Below, one piece after another: positions 1 through 11,816 of a stretch of DNA of 64,000 nucleotides; positions within the stretch are counted from its first letter, which is position 1, and every line of letters begins with the position of its first letter. A program made the position numbers and the translations under genes. This stretch comes from Anisus vortex (taxonomy: Eukaryota; Mollusca; Gastropoda; Planorbidae). The stretch lies in contig OX421497.1 in NCBI GenBank assembly GCA_949126835.1, forward strand, positions 12,433,132-12,497,131, given 5' to 3'. Below the pieces are notes generated by a model, which saw nothing but the letters and a program-made list of their open reading frames with translations, did not search any database and was not told the origin of the DNA.

Positions 1-784
1 GTTCCACAGTGCAGTTACGTACCTTGATGTTAGGATACATGACATTACCATGCACTTGTGCTAGTTATCACTGTGTCAATTTATATATATATTTCACCAT
101 TGGATCATTGAAACAATAATAAACGCCATAACTGTAACCAGAGACTTGCTTGCTTACCAATTAGAACTGTCTGTTGTGTGTGTATTCTACATCAATTTAA
201 CGAGCCAGGAGAGTAAAAATAAATATTCCAGGTCAACTACAGCATCGGCGTAACATAAGCCTACGACAACTAGCCATAACAACTCAAATCCCCCAGTCAC
301 GTCCATGACATCCTCAACAGTGGAGCATGAACTAACTAAAAGGGTAAAGCTCAGGATATCATGTAATATTTACCTTTTGAATATTAAGATCTGGTGGAAT
401 ACAGGTTGTGGTTTCCAATAAAAATTGCAAATATAGTTTTTTTACAGTCACTATCACTTCAAAAAATTATGTAATTATTTCAATTATCTCCCCTTCCTAA
501 GTAATTTAATCACTAAGAATTATAATAGAAAGACAACAGGGATGAGTGACTAATATAATGATCACCTATTGTTTGCATGCCTTTAACTAATAGCATGTAC
601 CATTTGAATAAAGAAAAAAAAGTGCAAGGATGGAGCCTTAGTTCAGCAGTCAAGCTCTCTAATCTAATCTCATCTTTCATTCCACAACTTTACCAGTAAA
701 GCAAAAACGTTTTTTGATTGTAATGAGCATAATATGCCAATCTTAATACGTCAATCTGTTTAGAAAAAACACTAAATTCCTTAC
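1..784. other. Intron 5 of the galactosyltransferase gene; no feature seen
   Basis: This AT-rich sequence follows the gtaagg donor of galactosyltransferase exon 5 on the minus strand. I searched it for the next expected GT7 exon (FGGV/WGWGGEDDD) and did not find it. No repeat family of this window was recognised here. Confidence 0.5.
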
Positions 785-3700
785 TTATTACCATGCCTGT
801 CAATGGTGGCACTGAGATGGATTGGTTCGTCACTACAGGAATACAGTATCCGGTCATCCAATGGCAATAGATCCACATCATGAAAAACAAAACAAGTGAA
901 GTCAGCCATCTTCAAGGACTCCACAAATCCAACATTCAACAAAAGAGCTCGATTAAAAGGTATGCCCGTTTCCTGAAGATAAATAGTAGAGAATACAAGA
1001 AACTTACTAATTAAATCTATGAGTAAGCATGTTGTAATGTTTGTACATTTTCCACAATTGTATATAGCTTATGATTCTTGCACAGTGGTCTAGAGCAGGG
1101 GTCGGCCACCTAAGGCCCACATGCCAGACTTGGCACGCAGAGCTATTTTCATTAGCACGCGGAAAACTCCCAGCAGGCATTACAAGTCTTTTCTTCAAGA
1201 AACTTGAAGTGCTAAAGCAGGATGATTTATGACTGTTAGCACACTGAGTAAATTAGAAATCTAAATTTGGCACACTATTGTCAAAAGGTTGCCGACCCCT
1301 GGTCTAGAGGCATTAGGACAGATAGCCAGGTGTCAGGTTCAAACCCAGGTATAGAAGCCAGGATAATTACCTAGAGGGAAGTTCTATTGCTTGCTACACA
1401 ATCCCTTTTAACGCTTCATATCACTGAAACAAATGTTGCTTCACTACCATATGGACACTCATGTTCTAATTGTAAGGAGTACTTATTTAAACTCTTGCGG
1501 TAGAAAATGATCATTGGATGTTAAAAAGGGGTATTAGTCTCTTGATACACTTAACTCTTTCAGAACCATGGATATAGTTTATTGTAAAGAAGATCTGTGA
1601 TGATTTAAAATATATATGGTTGTTTTAGTGGGACATAATTTGTATAATCTCTAACCCGGTGTTAATGTATAGAATAAACGAGTGACGTTTTACGATAAAA
1701 ACAATGACGTAGGAGTTAGATTGAACGTAGCGTACATTTGAAGATAAAGACAGACGACCTAAGAATTTGGTAGTGGAAAGACGTGTTTTAGACTAGGCTA
1801 TATAAACTGTTGAGTATTTGAATTCATCTTGTACATAAATTGCATTAAATATTGAGTTCTCATTTTTACTACAAGCCGGCAGTTTGTTCATTGATTATCA
1901 TTATATAATGTGATCTCCCTGAGAGTTGTATACATAGTAATTACAAAATAACGGTCACAAGATCAATAGTATAGTTTTCTTTAAACATAATTGTTAATTT
2001 ACATTAAATTGTAGAATGGCCCATGGATTTTAACTATAAAAAGATTAGCACAGTCTATCACAGCACTTTGGATAAATGTGCAAGTTATTTTTATACCTTC
2101 ATTTTTTCTAGATCGGTGCATTAAATATTCATTCAGTAATTTGTGTTTTTACTGTTACCAAAAAAGTGCCCAAGACAAAAAAAGCAGACAAAATAAAATA
2201 TCTTTCACAATATGAATTGAAAAACTCATTAAATACCTGTTCTACTACAAATATTCTATATTCAATGTTTTGTCTCTGAAGAAATGGATGCATGTGCAAT
2301 AAGAATATTTTTAAGTGCACTTCTCTGTCCCTGAATGGCACTATGATGGCTACTTTATGCTTTGATCTGTATTTATTGTTGAGAAAAAAAGAAAGTTAGC
2401 ACTACATTAGCATTTTTCCAGAGATCAACAATAGATAGAGTAGATAGAGTTTAGCCTCCTTCTCCTAGACATTATTTTCTAAGTGAGAGAGCAACAATTA
2501 CATATTTATAATCCTATAAATACTTTTAAGATAAAAATATGTCTTTTGCACTTTTACGTCTTAAAGAAGTTTTTTAAAGACTTTACATCTTAATTTACAG
2601 CAGTTATAAGGCTTATAATGGCCTCTGCTACTTTATAAAATCCCATATAAAGTTAACTCTGCTACTTTATAAAATCCCATATAAAGTTAACTCTGCTACT
2701 TTATAAAATCCCATATAAAGTTAACTCTGCTACTTTATAAAATCCCATATAAAGTTAACTCTGCTACTTTATAAAATCCCATATAAAGTTAACTCTGCTA
2801 CTTTATAAAATCCCATATAAAGTTAACTCTGCTACTTTATAAAATCCCATATAAAGTTAACTCTGCTACTTTATAAAATCCCATATAAAGTTAACTCTGC
2901 TACTTTATAAAATGCCATATAAAGTTAACTCTGCTACTTTATAAAATGCCATATAAAGTTAACTCTGCTACTTAATAAAATCCCATATAAAGTTAACTCT
3001 GCTACTTTATAAAATCCCATATAAAGTCAACTCTGCTACCTTATAAAATGCCATATAAAGTTAACTCTGCTACTTATAAAGTTAACTCTGCTACTTTATA
3101 AAATCCCATATAAAGTTAACTCTGCTACTTTATAAAATCCCATATAAAGTCAACTCTGCTACCTTATAAAATGCCATATAAAGTTAACTCTGCTACTTTA
3201 TAAAATCCCATATAAAGTTAACTCTGCTACTTTATAAAATCCCATATAAAGTTAACTCTGCTACTTTATAAAATCCCATATAAAGTTAAACATATTTAAG
3301 AAATAATTGCATATGATAACAATTAGGCTGCTTTATAAATGTTTTGGTAAAAAAGAAAAGAACGAATTATTTTTAAGTAGGAAATAAGTATAAATCAGCT
3401 GGTCATTTAATGTATGAGTCTCTTACACCAATAATCACTATATATCACTATATTTTAAATATCTACAGCTAGTTCTATCATTAGCTATACTTGCAAGTTC
3501 TTGGAATAAAATGACCACCAAGTTCGAGGCTCAGTGCCAGACTTTCTTTCATCACATCATACATAAGAATGGATTTAGTGTCAGCTTTAATTGGGCCGCC
3601 ACCTGAAGTGAAAAGCATGCTAAATCTGAACACCAATAACTAGCCAGTTAACTGGAAGTCAAAACTAGGATTTTAATACCAAGTAACATGTAAACTCAAA

Positions 3701-4616
3701 ATTATTTATTTGCTTAGTAAGAAAATGTTCACTATAAACTCTTTTAATTGTAACAGTTGTACAATATCAATGTAAAAATGTAGAGACTATTCTTACCTGA
3801 ACTATTTAAATTATAAGTGCAGTCTTCAAGTTTCATCGAAAATTGAAGATATAATGCTTTAGACAAAATTGCTGTAAACAATAATACAAAGTTTGATTTT
3901 ATAATGGTATTTCAATATAGTATAAAATATTTCAATAAATTACAAAATCAATAGCAATAAGTATAGTGTAATATATTATAGTAAATAAACTAATTTGTTT
4001 AATTTTTAGCTTTCTACTTTCTTTAAAAAAATGTCTGTCAGTCAATAGGTAGAGAAATAAATTGCTAATTGAAGGTTCTGTGTTAAAATCCTGAATAATA
4101 GCAGCATTTTGTCACTGGTATTGCTTTAATACTGGGTAGAGGTAAGGATTTTTGCAAGCTTTTTTTCTAGCTTGATTTTTATTTCCAAATGCTACAAGAA
4201 AAGTATGATTTAGTGCTCTACTAATCAATACTCTTTGTAGGACAAGGATAGTGGAACTTTTGAATTATTAATTGCTGTACCCTTTTTTTATCAAAGCTTT
4301 TTAAAGGACCCACATTTATTTCTTCAAATAACTGTTGTTTTTTCTTTTTTTAATTTTATAGGTCATAAAAGGGAGACTACTCTTTATAACCATTAGTATA
4401 TTTCTAAGAAGCATAATTATATATTTATAAAGTGTTTTTACATTAAAGCATTATATTAAATTTTTTACCTAGTTTCAACTTGTAGGAATCACTGCTCTTC
4501 TGTAGGGTGTATATCACAGAGCTGATGATACTAATCAAGATGAAGATGAAGAATAAGCAGATAACTTGCCGCCTCTTAAACATGCTTAAAGCCCTTACTT
4601 TGTTATCTTTACCCAT
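785..4616 (-). CDS. Beta-1,4-galactosyltransferase-like protein (GT7 family), 5' five coding exons, partial
   Basis: Minus-strand coding exons are 4616-4469, 3871-3797, 3602-3491, 2366-2237 and 972-785. Their phases fit throughout and give about 217 residues; later exons lie beyond the left edge. The protein starts MGKDNKVRALSMFKRRQ, followed by a single hydrophobic segment (about residues 18-38), the plan of a type II Golgi membrane protein. Family signatures seen are GGHFIPRTC, KHKVAIIVPFRDRE, HMHPFLQRQ, FVVEQ, FNRALLLNVGF and FHDVDLLP, whose DVD is the expected metal-binding motif. The GT7 family transfers Gal or GalNAc from UDP-sugar to terminal GlcNAc in the Golgi. The missing C-terminal part should hold the FGGV and WGWGGEDDD motifs, so donor preference cannot be judged. 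Donors are gtaaaa, gtaaga, gtatag, gtattt and gtaagg. The start of exon 2 was chosen at a TTTACAG acceptor because of phase. The family is clear; the exact paralogue is not. Confidence 0.9.
1076..1430 (+). mobile_element. Degenerate SINE-A copy split by the hAT MITE
   Basis: Removing the MITE and one TSD copy joins a tRNA-like head (A-box-like TGGTCTAGAGGCATTAGG) to a B-box-like GGTTCAAACCC at about 1339, followed by text like the SINE-A body (CTACACAATCCC). It resembles the other SINE-A copies here but is strongly diverged, so its limits are approximate. Confidence 0.45.
1096..1301. mobile_element. 206-bp hAT-type MITE
   Basis: The ends are inverted repeats: CAGGGGTCGGCCACCT at the left and AGGTTGCCGACCCCTG at the right. 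A perfect 8-bp direct repeat, GTCTAGAG, flanks it at 1088-1095 and 1302-1309. An 8-bp TSD with CAGGGGT-type termini is the hAT hallmark. At 206 bp with no coding capacity it is a non-autonomous MITE. It lies in intron 4 of the galactosyltransferase gene. Confidence 0.85.
2623..3290. repeat. 34-bp minisatellite, about 19-20 copies
   Basis: A head-to-tail array inside galactosyltransferase intron 3 (2367-3490). The unit contains CTCTGCTACTTTATAAAA followed by a CCCATATAAAG-type half. Sporadic variants occur (TGCCAT for TCCCAT, TTAATAAA), and one truncated unit lies near 3075. Most neighbouring units are identical, which points to recent expansion or homogenisation. Confidence 0.95.
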
Positions 4617-6860
4617 ACTTCAATGTCTTTTATCGATGTATACATAGGTCAGTGACTTCAGCTGAAAACAACAATTCCAGTGTGAGCATGTGTTGCAAGA
4701 CATTCTACCAAAAAAAAACACTATATCAGCCAAACTATATATCCCTATTGGTAAAATATTGGTTTAGATATTTGAACAAAATACAGATGTTGTTTCTATA
4801 TTTGACCCAGATTCAAATATATATATATATATATATATTCAGGTCTATATTTGGTGAAGATTTAAACAATAGGCTACACTTACTACAACTTAGACCTTAG
4901 GCCTACATAGTCTATGTTCAGTAGGATTTATATTTCAGATAAAGCAGTAATGTTCCCCTTTTAATTTATTGCCTAAACACGTTTTTTTTCTTCTTTATTT
5001 GTTAAAAACAATTTTTGAAAGTTTGTGTCCTAGCCTACATGTGAAGCTCTTCCAAATCAAATAATTAAAATCAATATTTTAAATAGCTCAAAATGGGATA
5101 ATCCAAATCAAACTTCAAACAAAAACACTTTAAAAATACGGCCAGTCATATTTATAATAGAAAATATTTTGCTAACATTTTATGTTCAGCAAATTAAGTA
5201 CATCTAGCTAAACCTTAACTCTTGGAAAGCTCTTAACTAGCCAATCTATATAATTAGCTCTTTAACCTACTTCCTATTCAGAGCCTTTACAAGCTTATGT
5301 AGCGCCCCAGGGCAAAAGTTTTAGTGCCGCCCCTTTCCATACTGTAACTGCTGTTTTAGTGCTATATTTAGACTACATTTGCCGCCCCCCCCCCTGGAAG
5401 TGTCCCTCCCCCCTATGTGAGGGTACTGTTCCTATTGAGCTATCTGATTTATGTTTGATTACCTTGTTATATATCAATCATATTTATGTCCTTTAGCCTA
5501 ATGCCTAATGATAAAGTAATTCCCAAAATTATTCTTAAAGACTCATTTTACCCCATTCCTTTTTTTTTATTCGCCTTTTCCAAAACCAACCCTCTTACTC
5601 TTATCGTTACAGTCTATATTTTATATTAAATATTTTAAAATAAGATGATTAGGGAGTTCAAATTTATATATTCCTACTAGCTGACTGACTTCTTGTTACT
5701 TACACTAAACTTACATGTGCTGAAGTCTGATGACGTCAATTATGTACAACCCATCAGCATCTAATATAATTTTCAGTACGCTACAAATTTATTTGCCAAA
5801 ACAATCCCTGGACTTTATAACGAAACCAGTTTTTTTTTTTTAAAGTAAATGTACTACTTGCCAGCTAAGAATTTGTTGTTTTGTTATTGCTACATGACAA
5901 TGGTCGTGATATTGTAAGAGATATCCATTTAGCTACGTCTATACTATAACAAACCTATTTTAAAACATTAATGCCCCCCTCCCATTTCTAATATAATAAT
6001 GTATTTATTTTTACAACTTACCTATTTTTGTTTCCTGACATTGCAACTTGTTACAAAAACACTTCCAGACGTAAACACGTTCATCATTATCTTACCCATT
6101 TCTCTAAAATTCTAAAACACGTTCATCTATTCAAGCGCCAGGTTTTATAGGTCACTCACAGTGGCTTTCGGATTTCTTTTTTTTTTTCTACTTTCGGAAC
6201 TATACGTCTGCTGTGCACTTTGACTTTGAGTACTGTGCGTGTTGACGGATGCTCTCCCCTTGATCGTGGTTAGAAATGGGGAAAAAAAATACTGCACCAC
6301 TTCGTTCCTTCCTTCCACCTACCCGTTCTTATGCGAGATAGCACACTGTTGCTGATTTAGACTTTACACACTATAATAACAAGGATCATAATAAAGTAGG
6401 AGGGAGGAGATTTGTGCAGGTATTTTTGTTTTCTCCATAAACCCAATAGGACTATAAATAGTTAAGTAGCCTACTGGCCGTGGTTTTACGGAAAATGATG
6501 GAACATTAAAAACGGGACGTAGCCTGGTGGTTTGGAGGGGGGGGGGGGGGGGCAAGAGCTGCCACTTTATCCTCTTCTTAGAGATCCACCCTTTTTCCAA
6601 AACCAATAAATTATTTTCTTTCTTCTTTGGGGAAAGGAAGATATATATATATATAAGCTTATACGTTTATATCTCTTAAGACAACCATTTATTGGCTTAT
6701 CTTATACATTACAGACGCTCCTTCTATAAAGAAGATTATGGAGTTAACAGTTACTTAAATCGTATTTACATTCATGTTTAAATTAGTTATATGTATTTAT
6801 AGAACCCTACTGTTAATATATGACCGTTTTTATGTAGGCCTGTTGATTTTTACTGTGGGA
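4617..6860. promoter_or_regulatory. Upstream region of the galactosyltransferase gene; no gene seen
   Basis: This sequence is upstream of the minus-strand ATG at 4616 and should hold its 5' UTR and promoter, but no decisive element was recognised. It has a (TA)n run at about 4817-4838, a C10 run at 5385-5394, a block rich in GCCGCCCC at 5300-5410 that may be an old repeat, and a 16-G run at 6537-6552. Open frames here are short and resemble nothing known to me. Confidence 0.4.
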
Positions 6861-7099
6861 AGGCACGGCAGCGCGTTCGACTGTCGTACCAAAGGTCATG
6901 GGTTCGAATCCTGGTGAAGGCTAGGATTTGTGTCCCTGAGTCTACCCAGCTCTGATGGGCACCTGCCTTTCGTTGGGGAAAAGTAACGGAGGCTGGGCAT
7001 TGTGCTGGTCACACAATCCCATTGTATGCCGTGGTCACAGAAACGCTGCTTCATCGGCCCTATGGATCAATTTGTTCCGACGAGATACTTTTACTGGGA
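6861..7099 (+). mobile_element. tRNA-derived SINE, family A
   Basis: It opens with a tRNA-like head whose B box is GGTTCGAATCC (about 6901-6911). The shared body follows: AAGGCTAGGATTTG, CCCTGAGTCTACCCAGCTC, TGATGGGCACCTG, GGGCATTGTGCTGG. The tail is GGATCAATTTGTTCCGACGA. Many copies in this window share the same order. No poly-A tail is seen; a minisatellite starts at its 3' end. Confidence 0.8.
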
Positions 7100-8063
7100 C
7101 GCTCACCACATTCTATATTGTGTCCCACTGTTATCTCCCTTTACTAACAAATATCTCTGGGACGCTCACCACATTCTATATTGTGTCCCACTGTTATCTC
7201 CCTTTACTAACAAATATCTCTGGGACGCTCACCACATTCTATATTGTGTCCCACTGTTATCTCCCTTTACTAACAAATATCTCTGGGACGCTCACCACAT
7301 TCTATATTGTGTCCCACTGTTATCTCCCTTTACTAACAAATATCTCTGGGACGCTCACCACATTCTATATTGTGTCCCACTGTTATCTCCCTTTACTAAC
7401 AAATATCTCTGGGACGCTCACCACATTCTATATTGTGTCCCACTGTTATCTCCCTTTACTAACAAATATCTCTGGGACGCTCACCACATTCTATATTGTG
7501 TCCACTGTTATCTCCCTTTACTAACAAATATCTCTGGGACGCTCACCACATTCTATATTGTGTCCACTGTTATCTCCCTTTACTAACAAATATCTCTGGG
7601 ACGCTCACCACATTCTATATTGTGTCCACTGTTATCTCCCTTTACAAACAAATATCTCTGGGACGCTCACCACATTCTATATTGTGTCCACTGTTATCTC
7701 CCTTTACAAACAAGACACTCACCACATTCTATATTGTGTCCACTGTTATCTCCCTTTACTAACAAATATCTCTGGGACGCTCACCACATTCTATATTGTG
7801 TCCCACTGTTATCTCCCTTTACAAACAAATATCTCTGGGACGCTCACCACATTCTATATTGTGTCCATTGTTTTCTCCCTTTACAAACAAGACGCTCACC
7901 ACATTCTATATTGTGTCCACTGTTTTCTCCCTTTACAAACAAGACGCTCACCACATTCTAAATTGTGTCCACTGTTATCTCCCTTTTACTAACAAATATC
8001 TCTGGGACGTTCCACATTCTATATTGTGTCCACTGTTATCTCCCTTTACAAACAAATATCTTA
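7097..8063. repeat. 63-bp minisatellite continuing from the SINE-A tail
   Basis: About 15 tandem units contain GGGACGCTCACCACATTC, TATATTGTGTCC and TTATCTCCCTTTAC. The first seven are 63 bp and nearly identical. Later ones are 62 bp (one C lost) or shortened to about 41 bp by loss of the AATATCTCTGGG part. Because 63 is a multiple of three, two reading frames stay open across the array; this is an artefact of unit length and not a gene. Confidence 0.95.
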
Positions 8064-8120
8064 GTATATTTGTATTTCTAAAAAAAAAAATAATAGGCCA
8101 AAAGTTTAAAATGTTATAAC

Positions 8121-9127
8121 GCCTTTGTTTCATTTCCACATTCTTTTATAATGTAAAATGAAATACTTTAAATGCCAGTGGAGATCCCTTAGAGTTGGGG
8201 AGATATGATCTTGCCTCCTAAATCCTTACTAAAGGAAAAATAATTTTAAAAATTAAATTTAATTCTGTGACTAAAACAAAGTATAGTGAGGCTCTCTAAG
8301 GAAATCAAAACTGCGCCTATAGACTCAGCCTAAAAGTTTTCCTCATCCCCCAGTGTTAAGGCTTTGTTTTAAGTCGATTTTTTCTAAAGGAGAATTAAAA
8401 TGTTTACCCAATCAGTGACTTAATCTTAATGGTAACGCTGACATGTGCATTGAGGCGCTGACATGTGCATTGAGGCGCTGACATGTGCATTGAGGCGCTG
8501 ACATGTGCATTGAGGCGCTGACATGTGCATTGAAACGCTGACATGTGCATTGAGGCGCTAAAGAGAAACTCTCAGCTGCCAGTCACTTAATACAAAACAT
8601 TGTTTTGTTAGGGAAGATAACTGTGCTAAAAAAATATACTTCATACAGATAAAATTGAGAAACAAAGAAAGATCAATTCACTATCATCATGTTATTGCCA
8701 ACTTTAGAATAATAAGGTTAACTGTATTATTATATGTATTTTTTTTAATAAATATTAAATCTGAAGTGATAGATAGAAAATCTAGAGGCCAATATTTGAA
8801 ATATAGATGTTATTGTTTGATGTATTTTATTTATAGGGCCTACTATATAAAAATAAAAGATGGAGTGATGCAGCTCAACAGCGACAACTCCAAAAACCCA
8901 GAGTCAGTAGCATCGCAACCCCCGCTCCTTGTAGTGAACATGCTGTACAAATAGCTGTTAATAAATTGAGTACTTAGCAAAATCATGGTACTTTGACTAC
9001 AAAAAAAAAATATATAATTCAATCTACAAGTAAAACGTTTATCTTTATTTCACAATAAATGTCACTGTCACAAGATAATGTCATTCAATTGATAGAAATA
9101 CATGTGTACACCCAGAAATGAAATAGC
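8121..9127. repeat. Intergenic AT-rich DNA with a 20-bp tandem array at 8436-8560
   Basis: The array has about six copies of CGCTGACATGTGCATTGAGG, one unit carrying AA for GG. The rest of the stretch is AT-rich and shows no recognisable gene, RNA or transposon end. Confidence 0.85.
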
Positions 9128-9556
9128 GAGTAAAGTACCCATCTGGCCAAATTGATCATAGGTCCGGTGAAGCATCGTTCACCATTTTCTATGGCCACGG
9201 CATACAAGAGATGTGTGGCCAGAACAATGCCCAGACGCCTTTACTTTACCCCAACTAAGGTCAGGTACCCATCAGAGCTGGGTAAACTCAGGGTAACCCT
9301 CAAGTCATGGGAAACATTCTTATCTTATAAGTTTACAGACGTTCCTTCTAGATAGAAGATTATTACGTCCACTAGGCCCAAAACTCCTGCAGGGCGACAG
9401 GGATCCGTCGGTGGCAGGGATAGAACCCGTGACCTGTCAGTTAGTTTTTTGGTTGACAGTCCGGTGATCTAACCGCTGGTCCAGCTGCCTTCACAAGGAT
9501 TCGAACCCAGGACCTCGGTAAGCCACCTGAACGTTCTGCCGCTCCGCCACCGCGCC
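9128..9556 (-). mobile_element. SINE-A copy (minus strand) interrupted by SINE-B
   Basis: The 3' and body parts of SINE-A read in reverse from 9128 to about 9317 (AAAGTACCCATCTGGCC, CCCATCAGAGCTGGGTA). The head resumes at about 9493-9556 as GGATTCGAACCCAGGACC followed by a CCGCTCCGCCACCGCGCCCC head. The missing middle is replaced by SINE-B, so SINE-B arrived later. Confidence 0.75.
9318..9492 (-). mobile_element. tRNA-derived SINE, family B
   Basis: In reverse complement it opens with a tRNA-like head (CTGGACCAGCGGTTAGATCA-type A box), then a B-box-like GGTTCTATCCCTGCC and the body CTGCAGGAGTTTTGGGCC, GTGGACGTAATAATC. Nearly identical copies lie at about 18029-18208 and 45841-45999. A diverged one is at 62640-62785. 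Confidence 0.75.
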
Positions 9557-10897
9557 CCTCAGAAAAGAAATGGAATGCCCCCCCCCCTCACATCTATATC
9601 ACAAACAAAGAGGTCAACTTGTATACAAAAGTAACGTTTATTTTACATTACTCCTTTCATTCAAAGCAATAGTTAGTTTGTTGTTTATTTTTTACAAAAC
9701 TATTGCTTTTAATAATTAATTCTATTAATTAAAAAGTGCATTGTACATGTTAAAAATTAATTTTTAAAAAATGGTGCTTTTCTTCCTTCAGGCCAATTAT
9801 ATTTTAATTCCATGTTTTTAAATAACATTATAAAATCAAAAACTCTATTATTGAAAAGTCAAAAAATTGAAGAAGTAAAAAAAAAGTGAGATAATTATCA
9901 AGTATCAAGTATGCAGCTAAACTTTGTGATTATTGCATCCTAAGCTTATCCTTGCTTTGAGTGTAGTCTTGCAATTTGATAATGGTTTTATATACAACGT
10001 TTGAATGTTTGTTTGTTGTTGTTTTTTTCTAATTTCCCCAGCAACTTATTTCTTGCCTGAATGTCACTCTGGATGAATGAGAACTAACTCATCCTTCCAT
10101 AAGGAGAAAAGGAAGACAAAATCTAAACAGATTAGGATGGTCAACTTTTAATAACATTTGGAAAGCCTTTAATTAACATTTCTTCAACAAATGGATCAGG
10201 GTGGTCAGGCCCTTAGTTCTGAATGACTTACTACTGTGTTGGACTGTCGTACCAGAAGCTTCTGAATCTAATATCTTATATACATTACAGACGCTCATTC
10301 TATAAAGATCATTATTGCAATTATTAAGATTATAAATGAATGGCCACATTTTTATCTGAAACTCAAAATAAGAAATGAGTCTGACCAGTTTCTACTCAAC
10401 ACCAAAATAGGTGGGTAACATTTGTGACGGCCATGCAATTCTCTCGAGTGCCATGGCCAATGAAACTGATGGGGAAAATGTTTGTAAATAAAACTAAAAT
10501 TTTCAATTTCCCTTTGCTATAATAAATTTTGCCCAAAAAATAATAATTTCATAATCAAACAGGTAAGAAATAGCAAACTGAAAGGGTTAAGAGAAGAGAA
10601 AAATCTGCTGGAAAAACTCATTAAAGTATTTAAAGGGCAGTCACTGAGTTTTCATAAGATTTCAAATTATAAAAAAAAATACACCAGGTATTATAAGTCT
10701 GACAAAGTATTTAGTGTTCTTATCAATACATCATACTATTCATACAGAAGCCCAAACAATCAATGTCTTATTAAGTAAAGTATTTAAATAAAAATGATTT
10801 GATAAACCAGTAAATAAAGCATGATGTGTCTCAAACATAGAATACTTATTCTTCCTTTACTCTAAATTGTACATATTAATGAATGGTCAGGCCAGAA
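9557..10897. other. Intergenic AT-rich DNA; no gene seen
   Basis: No coding region, RNA gene or complete transposon was recognised. Short fragments resembling SINE heads and tails occur near 10240-10310 (ACTGTCGTACCAGAAG, TACATTACAGACGCTC). A lone GGGTTAA resembling a piggyBac right end lies near 10586 with no partner found. Confidence 0.4.
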
Positions 10898-10901
10898 TTA
10901 A

Positions 10902-11300
10902 CCCTTCTAGTACCAGGATCATACTCTTCCACCAGCCAATTTTACTCTCACAATAACAGAAACTGAAATTTCCCCTCACACAAAGCTACAAGTGTATGTG
11001 ATTTAAACACAAATATATGTGTAAAAGTAAAGTACCTGTTGGACCAGATTGATCCATAGGGCCAGATTGATCCATAGAAGCAGCGTTTGCCAGTTTCTGT
11101 GCATACTAGGGGATTTTGTGGCCAGCACATGAACAGCCGCCTTCACTTTACCCCAACTAAGGTCAGTTACCCATCAGACCCGGGAAAAATCCTAACCTGC
11201 ACCAGGATTTGAACCCAGGACCTTCGGTATGCCAGATGTATTATCTGTATAGTAAAATAATAGCTTGGAGGCCATGCCATTTAGCACTGCACTCAAAGGG
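10902..11300. mobile_element. piggyBac-like MITE carrying a SINE-A insertion
   Basis: TTAA flanks both ends (10898-10901 and 11301-11304). The ends are CCCTTCTAGTACC at the left and, read inward from the right, CCCTTTGAGTGCA, an imperfect inverted repeat. TTAA duplication and CCCTT termini are typical of piggyBac elements. About 217 bp of its 399 bp is a minus-strand SINE-A, so the original element was about 180 bp. Confidence 0.65.
11024..11240 (-). mobile_element. SINE-A copy nested in the piggyBac-like MITE
   Basis: In reverse it shows AAAGTACCTGTTGGACC, GGGGATTTTGTGGCCAGCAC, TTTACCCCAACTAAGGTCAG, CCCATCAGACC and a B-box complement GGATTTGAACCCAGGACC. A short internal segment, CCAGATTGATCCATAG, is duplicated. 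Confidence 0.75.
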
Positions 11301-11560
11301 TTAATTTGGTAACAAAGAAAAAAACTTTTGACTCTGGACATCTGTGATACTGTGCACACTCGCCTTAACATTACTTAATACAAAATTAAATGAATTTTGC
11401 AATAAAAAAAAGTTTTTTTTTACATCTCTGAAATCATACAAACAGTGCATTCAAATAATAATTACTGAAGACTGGTATTATATAAAGAACAAGAGATTCT
11501 GTCAATGGTTGTATCAGTACAAATGAAAAAAATAAAAAATAAATAACAAACAGTTGGTAT

Positions 11561-11808
11561 CAGTGCTTTTTTTGTAAAAATATAGGTGCCGGTACTCAGT
11601 GATGGACTGCCTAACTTTTAAAGCAATTTCGCGTTTTATATTTTAATTCTTATTGCGCGCAATTTTAAAATAATTCAATTTTAACAAATTAATAATATAA
11701 TAAATTAATAAAAAACGTTAAAATACAAGAAAAGTAATAATTTTTTCCCATCATTGAAAAAGGTGACGGTACGCTGTACCGGGGCGTACGGTCACAAAAA
11801 AAGCACTA
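11561..11808. mobile_element. 248-bp hAT-type MITE
   Basis: The termini are CAGTGCTTTTTTTGT (left) and ACAAAAAAAGCACTA (right). A perfect 8-bp TSD, GTTGGTAT, occupies 11553-11560 and 11809-11816. Subterminal GGTGCCGGTAC and GTACGCTGTACCGGGGCGTACG add further inverted symmetry. No coding capacity. It lies downstream of the FAM162-like gene. Confidence 0.85.
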
Positions 11809-11816
11809 GTTGGTAT

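Noticed and set aside
690..890. 66-residue minus-strand frame
   Set aside because: It overlaps galactosyltransferase exon 5 in another frame. The true frame gives NRALLLNVGF and FHDVDLLP.
2623..3290. Possible CRISPR array
   Set aside because: The repeats are directly adjacent with no unique spacers, in a eukaryotic intron. It is a minisatellite. The same applies to the arrays at 59271 and 60683.
6955..8119. Several overlapping open frames of 100-190 residues with perfect internal repeats
   Set aside because: They are translations of a 63-bp minisatellite whose length is a multiple of three. All three forward frames stay open in places, and units of 62 bp break the frame. No signal of coding use.
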